Positions 35,361-44,488 of a stretch of 64,000 nucleotides of DNA are shown here, piece by piece. The stretch covers positions 1,612,001 to 1,676,000 of the forward strand of contig NZ_BAAACF010000001.1 of NCBI RefSeq assembly GCF_039521365.1, given 5' to 3'. The position numbers were made by a program, and so were the translations under genes. Under the pieces are notes generated by a model. It saw only the letters and a program-made list of their open reading frames with translations. It searched no databases and had not been told where the DNA came from. Position 1 is the first letter of the stretch. Every line of letters begins with the position of its first letter. The stretch comes from Clostridium_AW malenominatum. GTDB taxonomy: Bacteria > Bacillota > Clostridia > Clostridiales > Clostridiaceae.

Positions 35361-35711
35361 TTATCTATTTCTAGTAAACATTAAACTAAAACTACTATAT
35401 CCCTCTGCATCATTTTCAGATGGTAGAGCCGATATTCTCTTCTTTATATTTTCTATTTGTAACTGTAAATACTTGTAGGCTTCATTAGTGGACATTAAGT
35501 CTTTATTATCCAACTTTCTCATTAAGTCCGTATCATTGCTCAAGGCTTCAAGTACATCTAAAACGGTATATAATAAACCCCTTTGCATAGTGTTTTTATC
35601 ATAGTTGTCATTGGGTGACAATTCATTTTCCTCTAAAAATATTGTATATTCTTCATCTGTAAAATACTTTTTATTGCTTAATTCTAGTTTTAATCTATCT
35701 AATATTTTCAT
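35361..35711 (-). CDS. Phage head-tail connector-like protein
   Basis: 116 residues, mostly helical (MKILDRLKLELSNKKYFTDEEYTIFLEENEL), with the small helical bundle pattern of gp6/gp15-type adaptor proteins that sit under the portal. ATG preceded by GAAAGGAAGG. It is followed directly by the Ig-repeat gene. No other tail-joining protein is seen, so this would be the interface to any tail the particle uses. Family assignment is from pattern and context. Confidence 0.6.
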   Translation of the reverse strand: MKILDRLKLELSNKKYFTDEEYTIFLEENELSPNDNYDKNTMQRGLLYTVLDVLEALSNDTDLMRKLDNKDLMSTNEAYKYLQLQIENIKKRISALPSENDAEGYSSFSLMFTRNR

Positions 35712-35735
35712 TGTTATTACCTTCCTTTCAAAAAT

Positions 35736-35766
35736 AAAAAAGGTAAGAAAACTCTTACCTTTTTAT
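35736..35766 (-). terminator. Terminator between two same-strand element genes
   Basis: Stem AAAAGGTAAGA / TCTTACCTTTT with loop GTTT, then TTTATTTT, placed between the stop at 35769 and the ribosome-binding site of the next gene (start 35711). Confidence 0.8.
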
Positions 35767-35768
35767 TG

Positions 35769-36440
35769 CTAAATATTAATTCCAATACTAACATGTATTA
35801 CATCTAAATCTAGATACTTGTTAATATCATTTATTGGTTTATTATTAGAATCCCTAAACTCAATTCCCTCATTTTTCACAAAAATATTTATTATTTTATT
35901 ACTTAGTCTTACTTGATGCTTGTATTTTTTATAATCGTCAATTTTATTTAAACTATCTATATAATCTTTTAACTTCATTAACTCTAATTCCTTAGGAACA
36001 ATTTTCTCATATCTTTGAACTTGAATCATATATTCACTTGGATTTAAAATTTTTATCTTATCACCATTATATTTAATTATGTATATACCATCACCAGAAG
36101 TCACTTCAATAAAACCCTCATAAATATCAACCGCAGGATTTTCTTCTTTATATAATGCTACGTAAATAGATATGCCTTTATCTTTGGCTTGTCTTATATC
36201 CTCATTATAATTAGTGCTAAATTCAAAAAGATTCCCTCTTACATCTATTATATTATTTATATCTAATTTATCAATGTATTGCGTAACATCGGCAAGTATC
36301 AAATCATCTTTATATTTCTGTAAAAAAGTGTTATGATTTTTTACAAAAACATTATTTTTATATACAGAATCTAAAGATAACAATTTCTCTATCATATCTT
36401 CATCTTTATAATCTATATATATTCTATTATCACACTCCAC
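35769..36440 (-). CDS. Unrecognised element protein
   Basis: 223 residues; GTG start after GGTGGGG. No membrane helices, signal or enzyme motif. The sequence is acidic in the first half (NRIYIDYKDEDMIEKLLSLD) and has beta-rich segments (YIIKYNGDKIKILNPSEYMIQ). It lies between the nuclease-like gene and the connector, with terminators on both sides, so it appears to be expressed as a separate unit. Function unknown; both a structural and an accessory (cargo) role are possible. Confidence 0.6.
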   Translation of the reverse strand: MECDNRIYIDYKDEDMIEKLLSLDSVYKNNVFVKNHNTFLQKYKDDLILADVTQYIDKLDINNIIDVRGNLFEFSTNYNEDIRQAKDKGISIYVALYKEENPAVDIYEGFIEVTSGDGIYIIKYNGDKIKILNPSEYMIQVQRYEKIVPKELELMKLKDYIDSLNKIDDYKKYKHQVRLSNKIINIFVKNEGIEFRDSNNKPINDINKYLDLDVIHVSIGINI

Positions 36441-36612
36441 AAAATCCCCACCTTTATGTATTAGTCTTTATATCATATCATAAATACACTATGGTTTCAA
36501 ATTCATAAATAGTTAGATTTTACCTGGTGCTAAAAATTTTTATAGTACATAGCAACTTATATTATAAAATAATATCCTGTCAGTATAGCAAATGGTTTTT
36601 TATACAATAAAA

Positions 36613-36640
36613 ATGGATGCTTATTATTTAGCATCCATAT
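36613..36640 (-). terminator. Terminator of the nuclease-like gene
   Basis: Stem ATGGATGC / GCATCCAT, followed by TTTTTATTG on the minus strand. Confidence 0.75.
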
Positions 36641-36709
36641 GTTCCAATATATTATTATATTTAAACTAGTTTATTATTTATCTATATTTTTATCCTGTTC
36701 TTATTTCTT

Positions 36710-37345
36710 TTAATAATATATACAGAAATGAAATTTATCCTCTTCTTTCCCTATGAACACACAATTAATACTTTCTTCAGAATATCCTAATATTGGTATA
36801 GACATTTCTTTATATGCATTTGAATACATGTAAAATATATCTTTTGTTTTTTTACTATCCCCGTAACGATTCAAAAACGGAAAATATCTTGACCTTTCTA
36901 TATTCAGATTAGGGCTATTCCCATTACCTTCACCTAACTGCATTATTTCACTAAACCTATCTACTGCATTAAACCATCCTATTACAAATGCTCTATTACC
37001 TTTTTTTCCTTTTTGTACTTCATTAGATAACCAACTATAGTTTTTCTCAAATGCGTCATGCCATGTCATTTTATTAGTATATGTACCAAACTTACTTTTA
37101 AAATTTCTTAAATATTTTACTTCAATTATAAAATCTTTTGATTTTATAACTATATCAGACGACCTTCCTTGGAAATTAAAATTAGCCATATTTCTAAATT
37201 GATATCCTAGTTTAATTGCTATATCGGCTTCTGCATATTCATTGTTAGCAATTACTCTTAAACTATCACTGTCAAGATTTTTATACCTTTCATTAAATTC
37301 ATCAATAATAAAAAGACAATTCGATATTAAATATTTATCAATCAC
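36710..37345 (-). CDS. PD-(D/E)XK nuclease-like protein
   Basis: 211 residues; GTG start after AGAGGTAAA. The segment GRSSDIVIKSKDFIIEVKYL near residues 59-78 has the D...(E)xK arrangement of PD-(D/E)XK nucleases, with an upstream acidic helix (NNEYAEADIAIKLGY). The C-terminal half has aromatic-rich beta segments (YMYSNAYKEM). There is no paired methylase, so it is not an obvious restriction system. It lies after a 970-bp gap and has its own terminator, the place and style of accessory cargo. It could be a defence nuclease, an HNH-like packaging helper or a Holliday-junction enzyme. Catalysis is inferred only from the motif. Confidence 0.55.
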   Translation of the reverse strand: MIDKYLISNCLFIIDEFNERYKNLDSDSLRVIANNEYAEADIAIKLGYQFRNMANFNFQGRSSDIVIKSKDFIIEVKYLRNFKSKFGTYTNKMTWHDAFEKNYSWLSNEVQKGKKGNRAFVIGWFNAVDRFSEIMQLGEGNGNSPNLNIERSRYFPFLNRYGDSKKTKDIFYMYSNAYKEMSIPILGYSEESINCVFIGKEEDKFHFCIYY

Positions 37346-38313
37346 TATTTTTACCTCTATTCTTTAAAAATACAGTGTAATAATATTATAATCGTGAAAA
37401 CAAATCAATATATCAAATCATTCCTGTTTTCCCTAATATTTCTCTGCGGGTAAAAATTGTGTTTGTTAACCACGAACCTACTCAAAAGGGGTAACGAGCC
37501 ACTAAACACTAAAAATCCACATAAAAAAGCATCACTACAATATTTTTACAAACTTTATAGCAATGCTCTTGAATTATAACCTGCATATTCCTCATTTATA
37601 CCAATTACACGTTATTGATAATATATATCATATAATAATACAACTTCGCTAAACACACGTTTAGTTATAGTTGCAACATTTCCGAATAAACCTTATAACC
37701 ATTGATACCCCTGCATTATATCAACTTCGCATTTTTATTTAGTAAACTTCCATATTATCAATTACATTTATGCAGTATATTTATACATAAAACAAACGTT
37801 TTATCGTGATTATACGCATACTTATTCATTTTATGTATAATTTCTTATTGTATTAATATTGAAATATACCTTGCATTTTGCCTCATATTTTACCTTGTAT
37901 AACCTATATTTTAATGCAGTTATGTCCAATTATCAATATTCCCTAGATAATCCTTACTAATATTTACTACTGTGTTGTGTCCAGAAGTGCTTGTATGTGT
38001 GTTTGCTTATGGTATTTTTAACGGTGACACATTGTCACTATTAATCCTTTTGTTTATGTATTTATAGTAGTAACAGGGCAAACATTAGGGAACAAATGCC
38101 TTCATATACCCCCACCCAATATTAACCACTACATTCCGCCAACAATCCATACCATAACACTATGCAAACACTACACGAACAAATCACCAATAACATACCT
38201 CTAAACCCTTCTAACCCTTGATATAAGCCACTTTAATTGCCATCAACCATAATTGCTACTAAGCCATTTAACACACCTCAAACACACTCATAGCCCTCTA
38301 ATTTCCTAAAGAA
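37346..38313. other. 968-bp gap without genes, G-poor on the plus strand, with two motif copies
   Basis: No convincing ORF on either strand. From about 38080 to 38300 the plus strand is rich in C and almost free of G. Minus-strand copies of the element motif occur at 37691-37707 (TATCAATGGTTATAAGG) and 38211-38226 (TTATATCAAGGGTTAG). A small hairpin CTAAACACACGTTTAG is near 37650. It may be decayed sequence or a regulatory/packaging region. Confidence 0.5.
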
Positions 38314-39618
38314 TTATTGAATAACATTCTCAACATCATTATCCTTAATAACTTCATTTTTTAATCTTTCTAATTCCTGTATTTTATCTCTAGTCAAATC
38401 ACTTTTCTCTATTATAGTTTCTATACTTATTGCTCCCATTTCTCTTTGTTTCTTCAAGTTGTCCAATAATTCTGCTTGATTTACTGGTCTACTGTAATTA
38501 AACTCTACATCTATATACTCACTATCATTAAATATAATATTATTTCTATTTAATAATATATTCCATTTCTTAAACCTTTCCTTTAATCCTCTTCTGAACC
38601 ACTTCTCATTCAGCATAGCCATAATGTCGGCTAACTGATAAAGTAACTTCAATGATACTTCTGATACATTGGCAACATTACTATTACCCATAGCAATTGA
38701 TGGCATATGTCCAATAGTGTTCAACTGTTGTTGTAAAGTACCTAAGTATAATTTAATAGTATTATAATCCATTTCAGCATTTTTAAATTCAAACTCACCT
38801 GCATCTAAGTTTAAAGCATATCCTACGGCATCTGATGGAATACTTCCTTCTATTCTTTGCCCTACTGCAACTCCTATAGGATTTAATGAATAACAATATA
38901 TACTATCACTCATTTTAGATAACATATCTTCCATTTCATCAAAAATAGGCTTTAAGTCCTCTAGCATACTTCTATTTTCACTATTCTTCCAATGTATAGG
39001 TAATCCAGTTAAATTCAATTTACTATCTCTTAATTCTAATTCTCCGCCTTCATTATCCCATATCTCCACTCTATCCTTATAGTAAATATTATAATAACTA
39101 ACTTTATTACTTCCACTTGTCCAATGCTCTATAAACCCTATATAATCCCCTGTATCCTCGCTAAATATAGGAAATCCATCTGTACTATCAATTAATTTAC
39201 TCTTAATTTCCTTTTCTTCTGTATCCCAGTATACGTACTCAAATACTTCTATGTATTTATTAACGTTATCTAATATAGTAAAGTCTAAAGTGCTATAATC
39301 AGCATTTCTATATATATTTTCATATGCCCTTACCTTATCTTTACTACCTACTAAGTTTAATGGCTTTCCTAAAAGATAGGTACTATGGAAGTTTAATAAT
39401 GTCTTTGCCTGTTGTAATACTAATTTAGTAGTAATATACTCTTTACCCTTCCATTTAGCATCTTCCTTAGTTAATATTTTATGTTTACCACCTAAATACT
39501 CCCTATTGTTTATAACTTTGCTAATCCTGTTTAAATGCTCTGCTTGTCTTACTTCCTCTTCAAACCAAATATCGCTGCCATCATATTTATCCAATATATA
39601 TTTTTCTATTCTTTGCAT
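38314..39618 (-). CDS. Phage portal protein, SPP1 gp6 type
   Basis: 434 residues, the usual size for PF05133 portals. The N-terminal half has ILTKEDAKWKGKEYITTKLV and HSTYLLGKPLN, both common in this family. The stem/crown part has AVGYALNLDAGEFEFKNAEM, then a helix with GHMPSIAMGNSNVANVSEVSLKLLYQLADIM. Twelve copies form the DNA channel at one capsid vertex and bind terminase. It lies 145 bp after terL. A short hairpin TTTTCCC/GGGGAAAA stands in that gap without a T-run. Confidence 0.9.
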   Translation of the reverse strand: MQRIEKYILDKYDGSDIWFEEEVRQAEHLNRISKVINNREYLGGKHKILTKEDAKWKGKEYITTKLVLQQAKTLLNFHSTYLLGKPLNLVGSKDKVRAYENIYRNADYSTLDFTILDNVNKYIEVFEYVYWDTEEKEIKSKLIDSTDGFPIFSEDTGDYIGFIEHWTSGSNKVSYYNIYYKDRVEIWDNEGGELELRDSKLNLTGLPIHWKNSENRSMLEDLKPIFDEMEDMLSKMSDSIYCYSLNPIGVAVGQRIEGSIPSDAVGYALNLDAGEFEFKNAEMDYNTIKLYLGTLQQQLNTIGHMPSIAMGNSNVANVSEVSLKLLYQLADIMAMLNEKWFRRGLKERFKKWNILLNRNNIIFNDSEYIDVEFNYSRPVNQAELLDNLKKQREMGAISIETIIEKSDLTRDKIQELERLKNEVIKDNDVENVIQ

Positions 39619-39762
39619 ATTATCAACCCTTTCTGTAATTTAAAATTTCTAACTGTCCTCCATGAACGATTAGAATTAAATTTTGAACAATTAGAAATTA
39701 TAATAACCCAACGTACTTTTCCCCTTTAAAAGGGAAAACCTCTAATCATTCAAAATGAATGT

Positions 39763-41331
39763 TTAAAAACCGTAATAGAATGGATTTTTAATACTAACTA
39801 TTGCTAATGCAGTAGCCATAACTGTATCATCGTGTCCCGTTCCACTTGCTCCCATTCTTCCATTTTCATTAATCTCATATATTTTCATTTCTTGCAGTAA
39901 TCTTCTACTATTTATTTTTAATTGACCTGTTTCAAATAACTCCACAAAGTCATTAATTATTAAACTCTTTGTTTTATTATTCGTATCAAATCCAACCTGC
40001 CAAACTAATCTATTAAAGTTATCATAACTTTTATACTTGCTCATGTTCATGTAATGATATTCATATCTAAGTCTTTCTATAGCACTATGTCCACCACTTG
40101 CCTTTTCAACTGTTATAAGTCCTTTATTATAATAATGTCCAATAGCATTTATTATTTCAGCCATTTCATAAGGCTTTAACTTGTTATTATAAAACTCTGC
40201 TACTTGCTCTCCATCTTTATTAAACACCTCAATTACACTATAATCCTGCCCTACACCTTCTGAAAGGTCACAACCTATATAATATTTTTCTCCAACTTTA
40301 GGTATCTTCCAAATAAAAAAAGACCTCCCATAATGCAGTTGTAATAACTGTGGTAAGTCCTTAATATTATCTTTAGGAATATATGTAGTTTTATTATGAA
40401 TAATAGCCTTTTCTACTTCATCAATCCTCTTATTGCTAAAAACATTACTTCCAGTAGATATAAAGGCTTCAAGGTCAGTTGATGGATACTCTTGATGAAA
40501 TGCTTCAAGCCCACTAGATGCTACTTTCAACCTTCTCCACATTAATTGTTCCATAGTAGCCCCTAAGTCTTTTAACATTAATTCTTCATCTTCTAACTCA
40601 CTATCCTCTAATAGTTTCCCATTTCTAATTTTATATAATTCTACTGCCTTAATATAATCCTTCTGAAATAAACTACTTCCATTTATCCAATTAAAAAAGA
40701 AACTTTTATAACTGTTCTCATGGTTCTTTGCTTGAAAATATAGGTCATGGAAATAATTCAAACCATTAGCCGTACTTTCTATTATTAATTTTCCTTCTGG
40801 TGCTAGTGCCTGCGTAATACTATTTAATTGTTTATCTGGCATCTTCCAAAATGCAAACTCTGATAAATGCACTAAATGAAGAGTATCACCTCTACCTACA
40901 TCTTTATTACCTGCACATACACAAGTAATCTTTGAGCCATTCTTCAACTTTATTTCTTGCCTATTGTTTGCTACTTCCTCTGGCTTCAACCATTTAGGCA
41001 ATGAATTAAACTGTTGCTTTAATTTATCAAATATAGCATTACAACTCTTTTGGTCATGGCTAACTAATAAACACGCACTATTAGGATATACGATACATTG
41101 CCTAATACTTAAAGCAACTGTAACAACACTTAATCCTAACTGCCTAGATTTTAAAACTATATTAAACTTTTCTAATCCATCAACAAATTCCTTCTGCTCC
41201 TGTGTCAATATAAATGGTACTGTTATTGTATCTTTATTTACTATCTTAATAAAACTTTCTATCCAATGGATTTTATTGCTATCTTCCCAAAGTAACTTTA
41301 ATTTCTTAGCATTTTCCTTACTCAAAGCCAT
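39763..41331 (-). CDS. terL: Terminase large subunit
   Basis: 522 residues. ATPase part: a variant Walker A (SRQLGLSV near residue 64) and Walker B LVHLSEF. RNase H-like nuclease part: GCDLSEGVGQDYSVIEVF near residue 350, TVEKASGGHS near residue 415, and GTGHDDTVMATALA near the end, which together supply the acidic metal-binding residues. It packages DNA into the prohead. The start overlaps the terS stop (TAATG). All motor motifs look intact, so a functional packaging motor is plausible. Confidence 0.93.
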   Translation of the reverse strand: MALSKENAKKLKLLWEDSNKIHWIESFIKIVNKDTITVPFILTQEQKEFVDGLEKFNIVLKSRQLGLSVVTVALSIRQCIVYPNSACLLVSHDQKSCNAIFDKLKQQFNSLPKWLKPEEVANNRQEIKLKNGSKITCVCAGNKDVGRGDTLHLVHLSEFAFWKMPDKQLNSITQALAPEGKLIIESTANGLNYFHDLYFQAKNHENSYKSFFFNWINGSSLFQKDYIKAVELYKIRNGKLLEDSELEDEELMLKDLGATMEQLMWRRLKVASSGLEAFHQEYPSTDLEAFISTGSNVFSNKRIDEVEKAIIHNKTTYIPKDNIKDLPQLLQLHYGRSFFIWKIPKVGEKYYIGCDLSEGVGQDYSVIEVFNKDGEQVAEFYNNKLKPYEMAEIINAIGHYYNKGLITVEKASGGHSAIERLRYEYHYMNMSKYKSYDNFNRLVWQVGFDTNNKTKSLIINDFVELFETGQLKINSRRLLQEMKIYEINENGRMGASGTGHDDTVMATALAIVSIKNPFYYGF

Positions 41332-41732
41332 TAGTTAACACCACTCAATGCAGGAATATTAATTCCCTGTAAGTAGTTATTTATTTCATCTTGTCCACTT
41401 TCAAAGAAATCGCTTTTGAAGAATTGCTCACACCATTTAGCACTATTCACATCACCTTTTTCTATTGCCTTTTGGTACATACTATTATAAATTTCCAATA
41501 TTTTAACTGCTCTTTGTGCCTTTAAATAAGATTTTATTGCCTCCTGCACATCTTCCTCTAATAACCATTCACCCATAGCATGGTCATATTCAACTAAAGA
41601 ATTATGCCTACAATTATTATCATAATCCTCTTTGCTCTTATCCTTGCTATTGACATACCATTTTACAAAGTAAGATTTTTTATTTGCATTTGCTTTTATA
41701 TGTTCTTTTATCTCTCTTAAATTTCTCGCCAT
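41331..41732 (-). CDS. terS: Terminase small subunit
   Basis: 133 residues from the ATG at 41732, which follows AAGGTGAGGG; a GTG nine bases upstream overlaps that site. Helical, with a C-terminal segment KILEIYNSMYQKAIEKGDVN, then SAKWCEQFFKSDFF, as in small terminase oligomerisation domains. It would recognise the pac site of the element. Directly coupled to terL. A terminator stands only 27 bp upstream of its start, so its own promoter or antitermination is needed for expression. Confidence 0.75.
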   Translation of the reverse strand: MARNLREIKEHIKANANKKSYFVKWYVNSKDKSKEDYDNNCRHNSLVEYDHAMGEWLLEEDVQEAIKSYLKAQRAVKILEIYNSMYQKAIEKGDVNSAKWCEQFFKSDFFESGQDEINNYLQGINIPALSGVN

Positions 41733-41754
41733 ATCCCTCACCTTTCCAAAAATA

Positions 41755-41790
41755 AAAAACTACCATCTATTTTAAGAAGGTAGTAATTCA
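41755..41790 (-). terminator. Terminator immediately upstream of terS
   Basis: Stem ACTACCTTCT / AGATGGTAGT (one mismatch) followed by TTTTTTATTTTT on the minus strand. Confidence 0.8.
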
Positions 41791-41870
41791 CTTACTTTTA
41801 TTCATTTTTTAATTTTATCTAAAAGAAAAATGTATAATACGTTTTCTAAATTTTGTGATATACTAAATAT

Positions 41871-41963
41871 TAGAGGAAGGAAGGAAAAATATTTCCCTCC
41901 TAAGATATAATTATTTGAAAAAGTGTTCACCTTTTGGGAGTTGGTGGACTCCTTTTCTTTTTT
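41871..41963 (+). ncRNA. Candidate plus-strand small RNA
   Basis: Extended -10 element TGATATACT (41856-41864) with a weak -35. About 93 nt later a stem GGAGT/ACTCC ends in TTTTCTTTTTTT (41951-41964). A first hairpin, GGAAGGAAA / TTTCCCTCC, lies near 41879-41900. There is no ORF. It would be the only plus-strand transcript found in the element and lies between the coiled-coil gene and terS. Confidence 0.4.
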
Positions 41964-41965
41964 TG

Positions 41966-42241
41966 CTATCCTTTTAATTTTTCATTCTCTAACTCTAATA
42001 ATCTAATTTCATTTTTTAATTGAGATTTTTCTAGTTCATTGATTCTTCTGTCATGTTCTCTCAATTCCTTCTGTATTTGTAACTGCACTTCTGCAATATT
42101 ATTTACTACCTCTGCCATGCTATTAGATACTTTCTGTAAATCACATTTAATATCTAACATTTCATTTTTCAACTCTACTCTCATATTATCAAAAATCTCT
42201 TTTATCTCTTTTATAATAACTACTTCATTTGCATTACTCAT
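41966..42241 (-). CDS. Small coiled-coil protein
   Basis: 91 residues, ATG after AAAGGATAG. Almost the whole length is a heptad-rich helix (EIKEIFDNMRVELKNEMLDI ... INELEKSQLKNEIRLLELE). Without a membrane segment it is not an XhlA-type holin partner. It may be an oligomerising regulator, spike or assembly factor. Function unknown. Confidence 0.55.
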   Translation of the reverse strand: MSNANEVVIIKEIKEIFDNMRVELKNEMLDIKCDLQKVSNSMAEVVNNIAEVQLQIQKELREHDRRINELEKSQLKNEIRLLELENEKLKG

Positions 42242-42680
42242 ATTTATCTATCCTTTCTAAATAAAAATTACTTTGTGCCAACAATTACAGAACTACTAGA
42301 GCGAATTAGTGATTTTTGACCGATAGGGAAAAAAGCACTTAGTCGCTCTGTACTTCTGTAATTATCAGTATTGTAGTTAGTAAGTGAATTAATTTCCATT
42401 ACTAATACCAAATTTAAACTAATATGTTAGTCGGCTGAATTTTCGCTACGCTCAAAGTCAACCGCCTTTCCTACGGAATTATTATTTTTTATTTATTATT
42501 TTATAAGATTAACTATTATTTATATCGTTTTTAAGTATACTGCTATAACTCTCCCAAGATAAAGAGAGCGACCTACCTCTAAAAACCATACAACCTAGTC
42601 ATATCAATGATTATGAGGTTTTCGTTACCCTTCTCCGATGTCGTGGTTTTGGGCAAAAACTTACCCTCGATGTCGAGGTG
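42242..42680. other. Structured, AT-rich intergenic region; candidate replication origin
   Basis: A long imperfect hairpin spans 42284-42363 (outer arms AATTACAGAA / TTCTGTAATT, inner AGAGCGA / TCGCTCT). A second, CGGCTGA / TCAACCG, lies near 42432-42465, and a run of about 60 bases of nearly pure A/T follows at 42478-42540. A motif copy (AACCTAGTCATATCAATGA) is at 42592-42610, and GATGTCG is repeated at 42637 and 42671. It lies just downstream of the replication-like gene, as expected of an origin, but no iterons are clear. Confidence 0.4.
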
Positions 42681-43556
42681 CTAATTTCTTATCTTAAATA
42701 GTGTGACTAAATACTGTAACTGCTCTATGTCATTACCTCTATAATAAATTAATGGATTAACTAATATAAAACTTTTCAAATAATCTGATTGCTTTTGGAC
42801 ACTAGCGAATACATTATATTCATTGTATTTTAAGGAATAAAAATCACTTTTAAACCTTGCCATTTGAGTTTTATTGTAATTTAACAATTCAACTATATCT
42901 GCTATTGTTAATACTTCTAGTTTATTTTCATCTACTTCATTAGTATTCTTGCAAAGGATATTGTATTTCCAATTTACATATGGCAATAACTTAAATACTA
43001 TTGCTAATTTTTTGTGACCTCTTCCTGGAATTTGATTATATAACTCTCTTGTAGCCTTAGTATATATTCTTGTGTAATCCTCTAAATTAACATTTGTAAA
43101 CTTCTTATAATCACTTTCTTTACCTCTCCAAAAGTAATAAAAATTAATATATAATTTTCCATCATGCTCTTTCATTAGATTATTTTCTAACATCTTATTA
43201 TAAAATGTATTAAATGCTTTATCTCCTACATTAAGCAAACTTCTTAATCTTCTCTTATCAATGTAAGTCACATTATTATCTAGCATTAAGACACCTTCCT
43301 TTTTTACATAAGTGCCTATGTATATAAATTTCACTAAATCATTATCATTAAGATTTTCCTTTAAAAATTCCATATTCTTGAAGATAAAAAATACAAAATT
43401 GCCACTAATCTTATCCTGCAATTCTTTAAATTCCTTACTTAATTTATCCTTTTGAGCAAATACTTTTCTTTCTCTTATATCCTGCAACTCTGTAATTTTA
43501 AAATCTTCACTTAATACTTCTCCTGTAGCATTATCTATTAAAGTACAATTTTTCAT
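42681..43556 (-). CDS. Winged-helix protein, possibly replication initiator
   Basis: 291 residues. The start IDNATGEVLSED is a phrase common in phage and plasmid replication proteins. Residues 100-150 (KRRLRSLLNVGDKAFNTFYNKMLENNL) look like a winged-helix DNA-binding domain, and a second helical DNA-binding-like region follows near 225-255 (ADIVELLNYNKTQMARFKSDF). No primase or helicase motif is seen. A structured AT-rich region follows the gene. An initiator role is an inference; a transcription factor is the main alternative. Confidence 0.45.
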   Translation of the reverse strand: MKNCTLIDNATGEVLSEDFKITELQDIRERKVFAQKDKLSKEFKELQDKISGNFVFFIFKNMEFLKENLNDNDLVKFIYIGTYVKKEGVLMLDNNVTYIDKRRLRSLLNVGDKAFNTFYNKMLENNLMKEHDGKLYINFYYFWRGKESDYKKFTNVNLEDYTRIYTKATRELYNQIPGRGHKKLAIVFKLLPYVNWKYNILCKNTNEVDENKLEVLTIADIVELLNYNKTQMARFKSDFYSLKYNEYNVFASVQKQSDYLKSFILVNPLIYYRGNDIEQLQYLVTLFKIRN

Positions 43557-43583
43557 AATTCATATTTCCCCTTTCAAATTAAA

Positions 43584-43610
43584 AAGGCATGAGTTATTTC
43601 CCATACCTTC
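43584..43610 (-). terminator. Terminator between the DHH-like and replication-like genes
   Basis: Stem AAGGTATG / CATGCCTT on the minus strand (one G-U pair) followed by TTTAATTTG. Confidence 0.6.
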
Positions 43611-43617
43611 ATCGTTA

Positions 43618-44430
43618 TTAAATGCTATAGCAACAAAAATTTTTATTTGTTACTGCTAAACTAAATATTTTATTTTTTAAATCTTTTTTACTTACATTAA
43701 ATTCATTTCTTTCAAATGCTTTAGTACAATATTCAAATTCTCTAACTAACTCAAATTCTTCCTGTGGCAATAAAAAAGGTAAGTTAAATAACTTCTCTAA
43801 TCCTTTAAGGTCTATATTAGTTATCAACTTACCATCTTTTATCTCTATTTTAGATTTTAATTTATATTTGTTATTTACTCTCTCAAAGTCTTGTTTAGGA
43901 TATTTTTCTAAGATTTTATATAATCTATTTAATTCTAGTAACTCTACTAGGTAATACCTGCAAGTTTCTTCATTGAAGTAATAACTCAAATATGTACTAT
44001 CTATTGCTAAAAGGATTAATAAGGCTTCTTCACTTAAATCACTAATATCATAGTTATAATAACTAATAATCTGCAACAAAGTACTACCACAAAATTTCTT
44101 TGTGTAATTGCTCCTGCTAATTCCTAAAATACTATTAATATTGGCACATTCGGTATTAACTGCATCATGGTTACTTAAAAGTACAGTGTGATTTCCCCAA
44201 CACTTCCCCTGTACTAAGTCCACATCTACTGCTATTGCCATCTTATCACTTTCTATAATTTCCCCAAGCCCATAGAAATTATAGAAATAGTTTATTTTAT
44301 ATCCCTTGATTTTTTCCAAAAGAATACAACTAAATAAACTATCTAAATCATCACTTAGGCATAAGTCAAATTCACCTATTTCATTATTATTTACCCACTC
44401 TGGAAATTCTTTTTTAAATTCACATTTCAT
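43618..44430 (-). CDS. DHH-like phosphoesterase family protein (divergent)
   Basis: 270 residues. Residues 22-42 (DLCLSDDLDSLFSCILLEKI) resemble the first DHH-family motif, an aspartate cluster ahead of a helix. Residues 66-90 contain AIAVDVDLVQ and SNHDAVN, which could be the second aspartate pair and a degenerate DHH box. This suggests a metal-dependent phosphodiesterase or RecJ-like exonuclease. The C-terminal half has no match that I know. No clear ribosome-binding site precedes the ATG, so the start is uncertain. It heads a unit ending in the replication-like gene. Confidence 0.4.
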   Translation of the reverse strand: MKCEFKKEFPEWVNNNEIGEFDLCLSDDLDSLFSCILLEKIKGYKINYFYNFYGLGEIIESDKMAIAVDVDLVQGKCWGNHTVLLSNHDAVNTECANINSILGISRSNYTKKFCGSTLLQIISYYNYDISDLSEEALLILLAIDSTYLSYYFNEETCRYYLVELLELNRLYKILEKYPKQDFERVNNKYKLKSKIEIKDGKLITNIDLKGLEKLFNLPFLLPQEEFELVREFEYCTKAFERNEFNVSKKDLKNKIFSLAVTNKNFCCYSI

Positions 44431-44488
44431 AATACTGATGCAAGTATGCTCTTACATCTTCCCAAGTTTTATTGTATCTATAGAATTT

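Noticed and set aside
41966..42241. Holin-associated XhlA-type protein
   Set aside because: It has the coiled coil but no membrane helix, and no holin or endolysin is nearby.
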